From Cymodocea nodosa (taxonomy: Eukaryota; Streptophyta; Magnoliopsida; Alismatales; Cymodoceaceae): DNA of 64,000 nucleotides. The stretch spans positions 25,952,001 through 26,016,000 of the forward strand of contig CM072337.1 of assembly GCA_036874045.1 (NCBI GenBank), written 5' to 3'. Below the pieces are notes generated by a model. The model saw nothing but the letters and a program-made list of their open reading frames with translations. It was not told the origin of the DNA and searched no databases. This document shows, in pieces, positions 37,770 to 51,005 of this stretch. The position numbers were made by a program, and so were the translations under genes. How positions within the stretch are numbered: the first letter of the stretch is position 1; every line of letters begins with the position of its first letter.

Positions 37770-40000
37770 AAAAAGTTTTCACGTTTCATTTTTAATTATA
37801 CGTGAGTTTATCTTTCTAATCTTACAATGATTATCATTTTCTAATTTCCAAGGCATGACAATTATGAAGTTGTTAGATAAAGAGCTGTGAAACTTATTTT
37901 CAAAGGCCTCCTCCCTCAAAAAATTTTCATCAAGAAAGAATTGACCATTTTCGATAATAAAAAACCACAAGTCATTTGCAGCATGGTAGACTAATGCCAC
38001 AGGAGAAAGTAATTGAACCCTTACAAATCTTTCTTAGCTAAATTTTATGTTATTAGTAGCCTGTCTTGAAGATAGAACCAAGTAAACAATAAAACTATTG
38101 CTTTCTAAATCTACTTATAATAATCATTTTTGTAGAAGGAGCAAGTAATTGAACCTTATAATCTATTTTAGGCAAATTTTCTTTTATTAAGAGTCTATTT
38201 TGAACATAAAACCTAGTGATTATCTTTGCTTTAAGTGAGGTTTTTGCTTTCTAAATCTGCTTATAAAGATTAAAGCGAAGGCCACCATTCATAAAAATGC
38301 GATTGAACGGTGAAGGCACCATTGGAGTTGAGATTCCAAAAAACTCTATCAGGTTATGCTGATAGATTAATTGAGTTAATAAAACTTGTAAATCTAGAGA
38401 AGAATATCTATAATTGGTGGATCATAGGTTTTCTAATTTTCTTCTAAACTAATGAAATCTACCACTCAAACGCATGTACATACATTGAAATGCTATAGAA
38501 TGAAATTTGCAAGGTACATTAATCATACCTTTGTGTACTCCGATCTGAATATTTCTTCCCACCATCAAAAGAACTTAGTAAATATTTCGGAGAGTGTTTG
38601 CCTAGGAATCAATTTAAACTAATGGGCAAGAACAAATTTAATATCTGTTTGTTAAATGATTGTTTTAGTCTAATGTATGAAAGAAAAAAAAAGCTAACAT
38701 TTTTGAAAAGCAGGTTTTTTCTCATTCAGTATTTAGTTCGAATTATATATTTGTTTAAGTTGATGTATAAATAAATTAACCTATGAATAACATGTTTAAT
38801 AACGATTTTTGAATAATGTAAACGTATTTTAATAAAAAGTTTATTGAAATACTTTCATCAAACGCCTCTTTAGTGTATTTTACTGTCATGGGGTTTAAAG
38901 AAAGTCTGATAATCGTAAATTGTGTAACTTGTATTGGCGAACTATTTTAACGAACTATTAATTGATCTCAGTTAATATTCGATCCAATTAAATTCCGATA
39001 AGAACGGGTGGGCTTGGGTTGATAATATTCGTTATGCCCGTTTGTGTGGGTGACGTCCCCTTGAGATTGATTTGAGGATTGAACTGACCTTGTAAATAAA
39101 TCCATGATGATTAGACTTCGGTTTGCGCGTAAATGGAGTGACCTTGACATGCATGTTGCATGACGATTAGGTTAAAATTTTACGTGATATTAGAATACAT
39201 TTATGTACATCTATTTATAGATGATACTTGTAAATATATAAATAAAATATAAGAAAATAATCATACATTAGAATTAAATATAAACTTGTATGTGTTAATT
39301 TTCTTTGTCTGTTACTAAATAGTCTTTGAATTAGAATTTCACGGTCCTCGCTGCAATACCCCTTAATCAGAGGGAAATAATCATAGACATTAAAAAATTA
39401 AAAAAAGAATGAATGCTTGTCTGTAATCTTAAATCGCTATTGGGTTGACTCATTAATTCGAAAAGACGAGCCGGCCCATTTGCCCGTCACCCATTCGTCT
39501 TTATTGCCTGAAACTTTTAGGACGTGTTACTGGTACTTAATTTATTTGAATTGACGGTTAATTTATTTGAACGATCAGTTAAATTTTGTTTAATATAATA
39601 AATTACAGTTGGTCCCAACACCTTCGGTGATTGCACCATCATATCGTGACGTATTGCAAAAGAAATATGAGTTTAATGTTATCTAGACGTTTCCAGATAA
39701 GAATACCGTAAACATTTATCTTATAATTTAAATATATTAATTTTTTTTTTTAAAAAAAATTTACGTATTTATTTTATATATAATCATATTTTAAGTTGGT
39801 ATATTTTAACTGTATCATAAATACTAATTAAAACACGTACATGGGCCTTGAATACTTGGTCCCTTCCTGCCACGAATGAGACCACAGGACAAGTCAACTA
39901 CTGAAACCTGACGGTCAAAACCAATAATAGTTTTCTCCGTCTCATTCACTGAATCAAACAGCGAACCCGTAAAAACCCAACAGTCTGCACCGTACGACGC
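37770..40000. other. AT-rich intergenic stretch with a diverged tandem repeat
   Basis: Roughly 38000-38115 and 38135-38270 resemble each other. Both contain AAGTAATTGAACC, then an AAACCTAGT- or AACCAAGT-like block, then GCTTTCTAAATCT followed by CTTATAA. This suggests an old duplication. No coding sequence or named element was recognised. Confidence 0.45.
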
Positions 40001-43000
40001 AGTTAATTTTTCTTTGAAAAACTTAAATTTAAATCAACCGTAAATTAATATTACAGTGGAAACACTTTGTTTGAGCAGGAAGAAGCGAAGCGTCCATCGA
40101 CTGCGAGATCTCGCCAACTGCCGCCATTATTTAGCGAATAATGCTGGCATCCATCAATCCACCTACGCTATTATTATTATCAATCACTGGGGTCTCGGAT
40201 CAAATGCACCTACCCATGGACATCATGTTCCACCGAAGCAATGAATGAGTTGGTGATCCATCAACCTCGGCTTCAATGAGCCATCAATTCCTCAGACCCT
40301 GAGAACGAAAAAATACACTACCGATGCAGGAAAAAAAAAACGCAGAACTGTACCAATATCGAGCAAAGAAATGGTTATAATAATGGTATCGAGGAAACGA
40401 AACTACTACAGAATGGCAGGTCGACGACTGGTGTGTGTGTGTGTATGTCCCCTGCAGATAAATTATTGGCAGTCTTGTGATACTGTGGACACTTATTGTG
40501 AGGTTTGTTTGAAGGCTGGAGAAATTGATTCTACGGTGTTCTCAATCTTGTCCTCCTGCGCAAAACGGACCAATGACGATAGGACATGATCAGCTCGGTG
40601 AGATTCCGAATCCCATCTCCTCCGGTGCCTTGTTTTATATTTCTTTAATAACCATTTTGCTTATGGAATTAAGACCGTCATGAAGAACTGCAAAAGATCA
40701 AAACTTGGAGGGTGCAATCGTCCACAGTGAAGTCCAGTCCGTCTCACTGTTTTTGTATATTGATCATGACATGTAAGAAAGAATTTAGGTCAACATACGA
40801 TAAACCCCTTCCTAATTTTGAGATAAGGATTTGATCACTTAGATTAATAATGGGTTGTGTTGATCTACTTGTTTTGAAAAATATGTCTAAACCATATTAA
40901 TTGAACCAGTAAACAGCACAAAGCAGAAGGCTTGGTCTCTAATGCCATCAAAATGCATAAGTACGTATAATCAACCCATTCCTTTCTTTGGCTTTGGACG
41001 TTCACTTCGATGACCAGGCAGGACGGAAGCGTAAAGAATGCCCATGACGAGAAAAGAACAAGAGCGCAGTAGAGTGCTCATGTGCCACCGCAACCCCAAT
41101 GTGAAAACCCTAACGATGAAGCAGCCAATATGTTTGAAAAAATTCCCCAAAGATCGTAAGTTTGTCTGCAGCCGTTGTTGGTTTCACCGATGGGTTCTGA
41201 CCTGCATGGGCCACGGCACACTGTGGCCGTATATAACAAAAACAAGTGACAACGGCACCGATCCAAAATACTTCCTCCGAATCCCATGCCTGCTTATTGA
41301 TTGGATTTGATGTAAAATTACGGATGAAATCATATAAACATATTTAAATATTTTTTGAACGAATTAAGCTGTTTGAGTCTTGAAATCCAACCATTAAAAG
41401 TCAGTTTTATTTGGTTTACTTCATAGTTCGACAATTTTATAAATACATATATACGTATTTGGTAATGGTATACTAATATTATATTCACCAATCACTATAA
41501 ATCAATCGAATAGACTGATTTAATTATATACCCGCCATTAACTGTGCCAGGTGTTAACGAAAGTCTTGCTTACAACTGTTAAGTACGTCCGTCCGGAAGA
41601 AAACATGCATTGATCATTGACGGCATGTGCCAAAAGGAAATGGATACCCATAAGCTGACAGGACCAAACATTGTTCTTTCAAACATGAATGACATGAAAA
41701 AGAGAACAAAATAAGCCAAGTTGCAAATATGATATAGGAGGAAAGCGGTGATCCCCATCTTGTTTTGTAGCCATTGCTGTGGGCACGGCAACATGTTGCG
41801 AGGACGCAGACCTTTCAGATAAAGAAAGATTTGAAGACTAACATTGGATGAACTCGTCTTTCAATGGTGTGCTACAGAGTTACCCACATAAATAGCTAGA
41901 AGACTTGCACGCTCATGTGGACTCAGCATGGCAAAGCCGCCGTCCTACCACCTTATGCCGCCACACATGGAGGATGATAGACTGATAGAGTTCTTCCAAT
42001 GTGCGTGAGGAGTCAATGAACCGCGCGCTGACGGGGTGGGTAGTCGATTGGTTGTCGTCGTCAACATCGACCACACGGCATTATCCGGCCTTTCCATGTT
42101 GGAGAAACGCTCGTAGGCATTCTCTCAAACACATACATGTAGTAATGCATTCCAAGTGCATGTGCCGATGTGCGTGCCTGGAGCAGACCCACACCAGATA
42201 CACACGTACATAGGTTCGATCTTGCCACTGGTAGCGATGGGCGAGAGGGCAGTCATGAGACGAGCGTTTCCTTAAAACGACGAGTAAAAGAAGTTGTCGA
42301 CGACAAGTCTCGAACCAAAGGAATTCCGGCTGGAAGAGACGGACGACATGGCGTGAAAGCAAAGGTTTGGCGTGCACGTCCGTTGCCGCTGGGGCGTCGT
42401 TTCTTCGACATCCTCGGAATGGGTGCGGTCGCGGATCCTCTCGCATGCCCCGGGACCCGGCCCGCCACCCGAGACCGGCGATTGACCGTTTTTTATTTAT
42501 CTATAAAAGATAACGAATATTTTCTTCTTTATTTTCTAAATTATCACATTTGCCTAAGTTCGTAATTTGCTGTTGTCATTTAGATTAAACTTTTTTAACA
42601 GAATCATTTACAGCATCGATAATAAGATTTTCTATTTAAAAAGCAGTGGAAGGAAAGATGCAAAAGGAATATTAAATTGATGTTTGTTTTAACATGACAA
42701 AATACAATATTATTTCTACTAATCCATAAAATTCAAAAAATGGAGAAAATTTTAGTTTTAATAGAACAAGAGAATACGTAACAGAAGAAATCATCTCTTA
42801 ACATATCTAACTCACTATAAAAAAGGACGAACTAAATCTCTATTGGAAAATGACAATCAATAAAAATATATTAATATTTTTGGAAAAATAGTTGCTGGCT
42901 CGGACCTACAAACTTACAAGCAGTGAGAAAATCATCACTTGACACCCAAATACAGAAGGTTGTGTAAATTAATTGAGAGTTTAAATTTAAAATTCAAATA

Positions 43001-43855
43001 ACATATTTTCCAAATCTATATTTTATGTTGAAGACCACTTTACCTTTAAGTAATTTATCTTCCCCAATTAATTATCCAATTCTCGTTCTCTAATCATGCA
43101 TGTTGGGTTCTCGTGGTTTGGCGAAGTGGCGTTGGGTCGTAGTATTGGAACACAAATGTCAACTTTTCGGTTCAGGAAATAAATGTGGTTGAATGGAACT
43201 TCAATTTTTGGTTGCTATTTATTTTCGTTGATTTTTCTTGAACACAGATATCTTGTTTTCTAGTGTATTAATGCCACCACCGTATTAATTACCGATCGTT
43301 ACGAAATTCTTTTATTCGAAACAATCTAATAATCGGATTGATATAAACAGCATAAAAATTTCAAGTATAATCGAACTTAGTAAAATTTACCAAAATTCTT
43401 CAAAACGTGTATGTTAACATTAAGAAATTTTTACTCAATATCTTATAAAATGGTTTATGTCTAACGGAAAATAAAAGAATTTAAAGTTAAAAAATAAAAG
43501 GAAATTTTTAAATTGTTTGTATCTCGCGAAATCTTAAGAAAAAATGTTTAACCTTTTCAATAATAAAAAAATGCATTTCTCAAAAATCCTACCTCTCTCG
43601 TTAAGAAAGCTGGAAATTATTTAACACTTTATGAAAAATAACGAGAGGATAAATAAAAATAAGATAATAATAATAAATAAGTAATCTTATAATCTTTTTC
43701 CTAATATCCTATTAAGTATAAACCAATTTTCTCAATTTTAACTTTTTTGACTTCTCATTACATGTATAAGTACTTTTTTAAAACTTTTTAGACTTTCTGT
43801 TATTTTTGATCATTTTGAATATTTCATATCCTATCTTTTTTAATATTTCGTTATG
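40000..43855. other. Intergenic region with scattered GC-richer patches
   Basis: Patches at 40050-40600, 40980-41300 and 41930-42480 have higher GC and short open frames on both strands, but I recognise no protein or RNA family. A TATA-like GTATATAACA lies at 41228. The 42000-42480 patch is the most GC-rich and could be a promoter or first exon. From 42500 to 43855 the sequence is AT-rich without features. Confidence 0.35.
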
Positions 43856-43860
43856 TACAA

Positions 43861-44168
43861 ATGGACTTTACAATTTATTATCTAAAAATTCAAGGGTTTG
43901 TTGCTAATAAATGTACACTTTTTATTAGCATTCATTATTATCAATACAACAATTGATTTCTTAATTATGTATCAAATGTTAGGTCTTTTAAATTCGATTG
44001 TATTTCAATTTGTATAGATTCATTCTCTGCCAAATATGCAACATTTGATACATATTGTCATGATCAAGGAATCAATTGATGTATTGATAATATTCAATGC
44101 TAATAAAAAGTGTAAAATTTATTACCAACAAACCCTTGACTTTTTGGATAATAATTTGTAAAGTCCAT
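43861..44168. mobile_element. Foldback MITE with terminal inverted repeats of about 120 bp
   Basis: The left arm (43861-43980) and the reverse complement of the right arm (44041-44168) match almost throughout. Both begin ATGGACTTTACAA, share TTCAAGGGTTTGTT/GTCAAGGGTTTGTT-type blocks, and end at AACATTTGATACAT. A 60-bp loop separates them. CAA directly precedes the left end and follows the right end, a possible 3-bp target duplication. The element has no coding capacity and would depend on an unrelated DNA transposase. The superfamily cannot be fixed from the termini alone. Confidence 0.85.
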
Positions 44169-44174
44169 CAATTG

Positions 44175-45700
44175 TTGGAATCCAACATTTATGGAATTTA
44201 TCAAATGTAAAATCCAACATCTATGGAATCAAAGCAATCCTAACACTTGTATACAAACTAGAATCCTTCCTCAATTGTGTTGTTCTTTCAATTAAAACCA
44301 ATTTGAGGAAAAGAATTATAAATATCTGGGAATCCATTGTCTAGAGAGAGACCTATGATCATGAAAGATTCGTTAAGAAAAATTAATTTGCTTTAACGAT
44401 CCATATAGAAGAATGGCCATCTATGCTTCTTATACATGACATATAGGAGAGAAATTCTTAGTTTTTTTTTTTTTCGTACGCATTATTCATTATATAGTTA
44501 TATAATTATTTATAAATCCATCTTAGTTATTCAAAGCTATTTGTGGTGAACCTGCATCTCATAACTTAACAACTATCCCCTTCAATTTGTTTGGAATCAC
44601 AACAAATCCTAATTTAATCTTTATGGATCCTTTCCAGATTCTTTAGAAATGTCTCAAAAAGGCAAAGGAAGGAAGAAGAAGAAGAGCAAGTAGCAAAAAG
44701 AACAGTCAACGTAGATCTGTAAATAAGATAAAAATGATGCTTAAATACTTCTTGGAGACCTGAACATAACGTAGAATAGTCAAAATCCTTAAAAAAGAGG
44801 ATCCTTGGGTTCCAATTAAGTTCTCGCTTTTTTATAATAATAATATTTTTACATCCTTCTTTCAAAATAGAATATAAGAAAGGACTGCAAATATTGTCGT
44901 TTCTGATAAATTAAGTTATCGCAATTTCTTATCTGATATCTAACAGTAATGTCTGATCAATTTAATCCGTGCATCAAACTTCTCTTGTGTTTTTCTAAGT
45001 CTTTTATTTTTCGTAATATTTATTTTAAGATACGTCGAACAAGAATTATAATGATTATTATTATTACGTGCTTGTACGACAAAAGATGTGAAAAGGAAGG
45101 AAATCCACGAAAGGCGAAGAGATCCGAACAGGGGCCCAGTACCTGGGTAATGGGCCGATTGATAGAGTGGTTGAGGGGCCCGAGGAACCGGTACTGCCGG
45201 CCCGTGTGCATCGAACATATGCCCTCCAGTCACCCTATAATTACTAGACGTGCCAACACAGGTAGGCACCTTTTTCTCTCCTTTCCCACCCTAATAAGTG
45301 TCGTTAACGTCCAATCATCATTAGTTTAATTTAAAAAACCACGATAAAATGACATGTACGTCGAATCACCACCGCCAGGGAAAACATTCTCCCGCCACCG
45401 GTTCCCTCGTTTTTTTTTTTTTTTTTTTTTTCTTCCGTTTTGCCGTTTCGCACCTCATCTAAGTTCCTTCTGCAAGGAAGGCGGTGTGGCGTGGTGCGAA
45501 ACAAAGGAAATATGTAGGGGTGAATGTGCAAAAGAGTCGAGAAAAGATGGATAAAATTACAGGAATGCCACTGTGTCAGTGGACAAGGGTGGGTGGTCAG
45601 TGGTCTCTGGCTCCGCTCCATGACCGTCCTCACCTCACCCGCCCACGCCTTTGCCCAACCATAAGTATCCCTTCCACTCCTCTCCTCCACTCCCACTCCG
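44175..45700. other. Intergenic region and expansin promoter side
   Basis: AT-rich to about 45070, then GC-richer up to the expansin gene. It holds a T tract at 45410-45431. No additional gene is recognised. The expansin promoter is expected in the last few hundred bases; CCATAAGTATCC near 45659 is a weak TATA candidate. Confidence 0.4.
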
Positions 45701-45729
45701 CCATTGTTGTTCCTCCTCTGTCTCTCTTC

Positions 45730-45733
<4 letters not shown>

Positions 45734-45760
<27 letters not shown>

Positions 45761-45761
45761 C
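45734..45761. repeat. (CT)n microsatellite in the expansin 5' UTR
   Basis: A pure CT run ends five bases before the expansin ATG. Confidence 0.9.
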
Positions 45762-45765
45762 TTCA

Positions 45766-47787
45766 ATGGCATCTTTTCTGCCATATACTCTTCTGGTAGC
45801 CATTCTCCTTCTCGCCGCTTCTTCTCCGGTAGACGCCAGGATCCCCGGGGTATACACTGGCGGGACATGGCACAAAGCCCACGCTACATTCTACGGCGGC
45901 AGCGACGCCTCTGGCACGATGGGTGTGTAGTACTCCTTTCATTCCTATTTTCCCCTCCCTAAATGCACCGAAATACCAAGACCAAACTGGTGTATGTAAC
46001 CATCTTCTCTGTATATCTGTTATCTTCCCTTTTAACTCTTCCTCAGGTGGGGCTTGTGGTTATGGCAACCTGTACAGCCAGGGATACGGGGTGCACACGG
46101 CGGCGCTGAGCACGGCCTTGTTCCACGACGGCCTGAGATGCGGGTCTTGCTACGAGATCAAGTGCGTGGACGACCCGCAGTGGTGTCATAAAGGGAGGCA
46201 TTCCATCATCATCACCGCCACCAACTTCTGCCCGCCCAACTACGCCCTGCCGTCCAACAATGGTGGCTGGTGCAACCCCCCTCGCCCCCACTTCGACCTC
46301 GCCATGCCCATGTTCCTGAAGCTCGCCAAGTACCACGCTGGTATCGTCCCCGTCGGTTACCGAAGGTAATGAACCGTAAGCTATCATATATCTTTCTCGT
46401 CGCCTCTCTCCGCCACTTGACCGGCGGTTTTGTCCGCTAGGTTTGGCACTTCTCGTTGGTCTTCACCACCGATTTTATTTGCACAAATGCCCTTCTTTCT
46501 TCGCAACGGTCAAGCCAAACGAACCGAGTTTGAGTGTTTTACGTTGCTAATATTTGCGTTTTTTCACATTGTTAGTATTTTTATTCGGATTTAAAACGTG
46601 AGGTTTCCTTTTCTAATTAGATTTTTGCAGGAGACTACCAGTACTAATAAGTTTGCTCTTTTTGTCTTTACGTTAAAAATATTTACATTTGAATTTACAC
46701 GAAAACCCTTTAATTATCAAAAATATAACTTTTTCCCTTAAGTTGAATTGTCAGAAATGCCATTGTCAACAGTTATTTTAATTTTTTTTTAAGCATGACC
46801 TAATTTAACATTAGTTGAGTTGGAGGCGTGTGATTAATATCTTTTACCCAAATTTAACTAAGTATTATTACATGAGATGGTGTTTATTTTTCTCCCTAAA
46901 TTATAAAAAGAAAAAGATTCTTATCGAGAAACCCCACTTTAACAGAGTATTTAAAAACAGCTATAAAGGGTATCTTCCAGTAATATAGGAAAAGAATAGA
47001 GGGTATTCAGATGAGAAAACTCATATAAACTTGTTTTTTTTAATAAAAAACCATATCATTTTACCACCATTTTCGATGCCGGGCCTTGCTTGACCAATGA
47101 TGAAAAAGTGCCAGAGCCCGTGATCTTCCTCTACGTCGAAGCAGGCCCCACTTTTCCGCGTACGCCATCCCACTCACGTGCTCTGCCGCGAATCTCGATG
47201 CGATCTATTCCTGTACTCCACTGGAGGATATTTCGGCATTCCGGGCTCGAGACTGTTTTCTTTTATCGGTTCTCGTTCTCGGATCTTGTCCTTAAGGAGC
47301 AAGACGACTGTCGGTTAAAAAAAAAAGCGGAGAAACCGCGTGACCGCGGGAACAACGTGTGTTCCGGATCACGGGTCTTGTCGAGTTGGATTTTTTGTTT
47401 TTATGATTTTGTTTTCTCTTTTACATGGCGTGAAATTTCGGGTAATACGGTATTCTCGATTTGTTGGATCCGTGCAGGGTGGCGTGTAGAAAGACGGGCG
47501 GGATCCGGTTCACGATAAACGGATTCAGATACTTCAACCTGGTACTCATCACCAACGTCGCCGGCGCCGGGGACATCGTGCGGGCCTACGTTAAGGGGTC
47601 GAGGACGGGGTGGATGAGGATGAGCAGGAACTGGGGTCAGAACTGGCAGTCCAACGCGGTGCTCGTGGGGCAGTCCCTGTCATTCCGCGTCACCGGGAGC
47701 GACCACCGTACATCCACCTCTCGTAATATCGTCCCCGCGAACTGGCAGTTCGGACAAACCTTCACCGGCAAGAACTTCAGGGTCTGA
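45766..47787 (+). CDS. EXPA: Alpha-expansin
   Basis: Secreted cell-wall loosening protein that acts non-enzymatically on cellulose-hemicellulose contacts during growth. Exons 45766-45922, 46047-46365 and 47478-47787 are GT-AG and in frame, giving 261 residues. A signal peptide covers about 1-24 (ends SSPVDA). Domain 1 (GH45-like) contains [20 protein letters not shown], paired cysteines (CGSCYEIKC), [12 protein letters not shown] and the HFD signature (RPHFDLAMP). Domain 2 (CBM63-like) begins near the CRKTGGIRF block and includes [23 protein letters not shown] and the terminal [15 protein letters not shown]. Length and intron positions fit the EXPA subfamily, as does the alpha-type spacing. 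A usually conserved Trp after TSTS is Arg here (TSTSRN). The second intron is 1.1 kb. Confidence 0.95.
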
Positions 47788-47789
47788 TT

Positions 47790-50700
47790 GTTTTCGGGTC
47801 ATATTCGTGTTTCGGGTTTGAATCGAGTCGAGTTCGAGAGTTGTCCCGGGTTTTTTTTGCGGGTGGTGGTGTCGTCTGGCCTGTTGTAATCGGGTATTTG
47901 ATCGGGTCGGGTTGAATGGTAGCGGTCGGTGGCTGAAGTGGCTACAAAGGCAAAGCTTGGGCGTGGCCCGCAGCTGCTTATGATGTGTTCTTACCTGGAT
48001 GATGACCAAGAGCTGTCATTTTATCATATTATATTATTATATATATGTGTATGTGAAGAGTAGTTCTAGCTGTTTATTTTATTATATATTTATCGGACAA
48101 TTTTCATTTTATTTCTCCAAACCCATAGGACTTCGATATCATGTGGGTATGGAAGCTACTTTTTATGGAAGGGGCCATGTTTTGTCTTGATCTTGCTTTT
48201 GCATGTTTTCTTTTTTTAAATAATTGTCCGCCTTTTTATTTTAGATTGGCGTTGGCTGCCATCACGTCTTTTAATGCGCTGTAAATGTGGGTCTATCGTT
48301 TTGCTTTTGGACGAAGAGGTACGTTCGGTTTGTTTGATACGTCGTCCGCAGAATCATAAAATAAGTATATATTTCAAAGGAGCAAAGATGAATTCATTCT
48401 CGACACAAGCAAAAAACATTGAAATTCTATTTTTTTATTTAAACTTCAACCGTTTTCTTTACGAAAGCCCCTTTTATTCCTCTTCTTTCCCGACCTTTTT
48501 TTGTTAGGTAAAAAACAATCACATGCTGGCTCTTTTCCCATCCATGCATGCTGCTCCTTTTCTCTTTCTTCCTTTGTCTCTCTCTCCCCCCTCTGCCACA
48601 CCCACCATTCTCTCCCTTCTCCCCTCACGCGCAGGTTTTGCAGGCCCCGCTCTCCTGCGTAGCTTGCCCAAGCAAGAAGGGAATGATGCGTGCATGGGCT
48701 ATGGTTGCAAGGGCATGGTCCTTCTTTCTCTTCTTTACGTACGCAAGGTAAACGTCTCCTTTCGGCGATCTGTTGGGGGGATGGATGTGGACGGAAATGA
48801 AAGCCGCGCAGAGGGCGAAGCTGGAGACGTTACCAGAGGCTGATGTTCTTCCTGTCAGCGACGGGGGAGCTTTGGGCATTGGTAGTGGTGATCTGGATGT
48901 CGAGGAAGGAATTTACACACAAAGAAGAATAATTCAAGATGAACAGTGTGAGATTAAATCTACGCCTAACTCTACTTAGATTTCATATACTAAATCTATT
49001 TATTACACTTTAATAGTACTTAATTTGAGATTGTGTGAAAAATTGCTAATCATCTAAAATTAAGCAAAAGTCAAACTGACAACTTGTGGAGGAAAGGAAT
49101 CCCGACAGTACTGGCGACCGAATGATGAATGAGCTCGTAATCCTGGAACAAAGAGTGAAGACTTCCGGTACATGAATGATGGGTTGACGACGTAGAGCCA
49201 TATAGCAGGAAATAATACTGTCGATCACGTAATTGCACAGGAGAAGCATCTTCCTTCTGGCGGCAATGTTAGTTCCTTTTTGGATAAACATAGCTCACTT
49301 TGCGTGTATTACCCAAGACTGGGTACAAAATAGAAGCAACCAAGAACTTCTGAATTCCAAAGAGAACATTTCCTTTTGATTACTGCGCAAAATAAACCAC
49401 CTTGAATGATTTTAAGCTTCTTTACAAATGTACTGCATGTGCGTGCTCCCTTGCATATTTCTTTATTCAATAATCGAAACTACAAGAACAGCTTCTGGTC
49501 CAGTGATATCCTGATCCACAAAACATACGTAACTGGGATTTTACCAATTCTTTTGTTAGTTAAACCACCCATTTATCTAAAATTTAAGATGAACCATAAA
49601 ATCAAGAAATACAAGTCCAAATATATCAAGATGCGTTGGAATAAACTCATATCAAGATGCCCTCTTGTCCACCGAAGCAGTAAAATACAGAGTACCCAAG
49701 TCCAAATGTAGCATCTAGTCGTTTTACAACCTCAATATTTGTGGTACAAGGCATACCCATCACTTGCGGCATTTAACTGCAAAAATGATAAAATTACAAG
49801 CGTCCACCAAAAGTGCTCTTACTAAAAACTATCACCAAACTCACTCTCAAGTCAGTTTCAAAAACATACCCTTCTGTGATCATCTGTTCCATAAAAAAAT
49901 CAATCGTCAGAATCGTAGTGTGGTGGTTACAAAAGAGATCGAATAAGACAATGTTCTAACAAAGTTTTATGAATGAAAATTGAAATATGCCAAATGCAAA
50001 AGAAAGCTGAAGGAAAAGTCCCGTTAACTAAGATCACTGATAGACTAAGCACAAGATATCAGGTCTGTACAGATTTAGACTACGACAGGTTCAGTATAGG
50101 GGCAGCACGTACAAATAGAAAGTATTGGAAAATTACTCCCACAAAAGAAAGCATCAAACCACTACATTTGTAATGTAACCATTTCCCCAAGACTAAAGAA
50201 GGAAAATGATCAACAATATGCTTGAAAGCATAATTTAAAGCGGGCTACAAATTCAAATTGAGCAAACTAATGTTAAATTTTTGTATATAAAAATTCAACA
50301 TATATTAAGCAATTTTTAGTTCTGTCAAATCTACTTTTGAATGACATGTCATGCCATATAAACAATAATAATCCAAGGCATAATTCCACTACATGGGGTC
50401 TACCATAGAAATCCTTTTCTACCAAGTATTTCTATCTATTGTCAAATTTTTTATTAAATTAAATAAATTTAAATATTTTCTTACAATTTCTAATCAATTG
50501 ATTTTAAAGTCTATTTTTTACTTCTTTTAATTTTTTCTATATTAATTAATTCTTCTCTCTTAATCAAACCACCAGAGTTGGTTTTTCAAAGACTATCTTG
50601 AATATTCCCAATAAAATCATTTTTTAGTTTATTCTTCATGCTTTAAGTTTATTATGGTTTGAAAATGATTATGTATACTTTAAATATATGTAAAATACAC

Positions 50701-50990
50701 ACACATGTGTGAAATATTTTGGAAAAATATATTATTAAAATCATACATAGGTAATGCCTAAGCATCTCCCGAACAATGAGGCATCGAGGGCAAACTCTTT
50801 GGTGGGCAAGGCAATCAAAATATGTAAAATTGTTCATCATTGACTAGACAACTTTTTGGTGTGGTAAAGCAATATATCTATGTACAAAGAAGATACAGGT
50901 GTTGCAAGGCAGTTAATTGCTATTTTTTGGTCTCAACAAATATAACTTGAGAACTAACATTGGAGTTTAGGCACTGAGTACTTCCCTTTG
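47790..50990. other. 3' flank of expansin and intergenic region
   Basis: The first 200-300 bases are probably expansin 3' UTR. 48500-48900 is GC-richer, with short open frames on both strands that I do not recognise; no conserved plant microRNA sequence was found by eye. 48960-50990 is AT-rich without clear features, and the part nearest 51000 may be 3' UTR of the first FDM gene. Confidence 0.45.
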
Positions 50991-51005
50991 CTTCCACAAT
51001 TATCT

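Noticed and set aside
48520-48850. microRNA gene or small protein gene
   Set aside because: No conserved mature plant microRNA and no convincing hairpin were seen, and the open frames look like composition effects.
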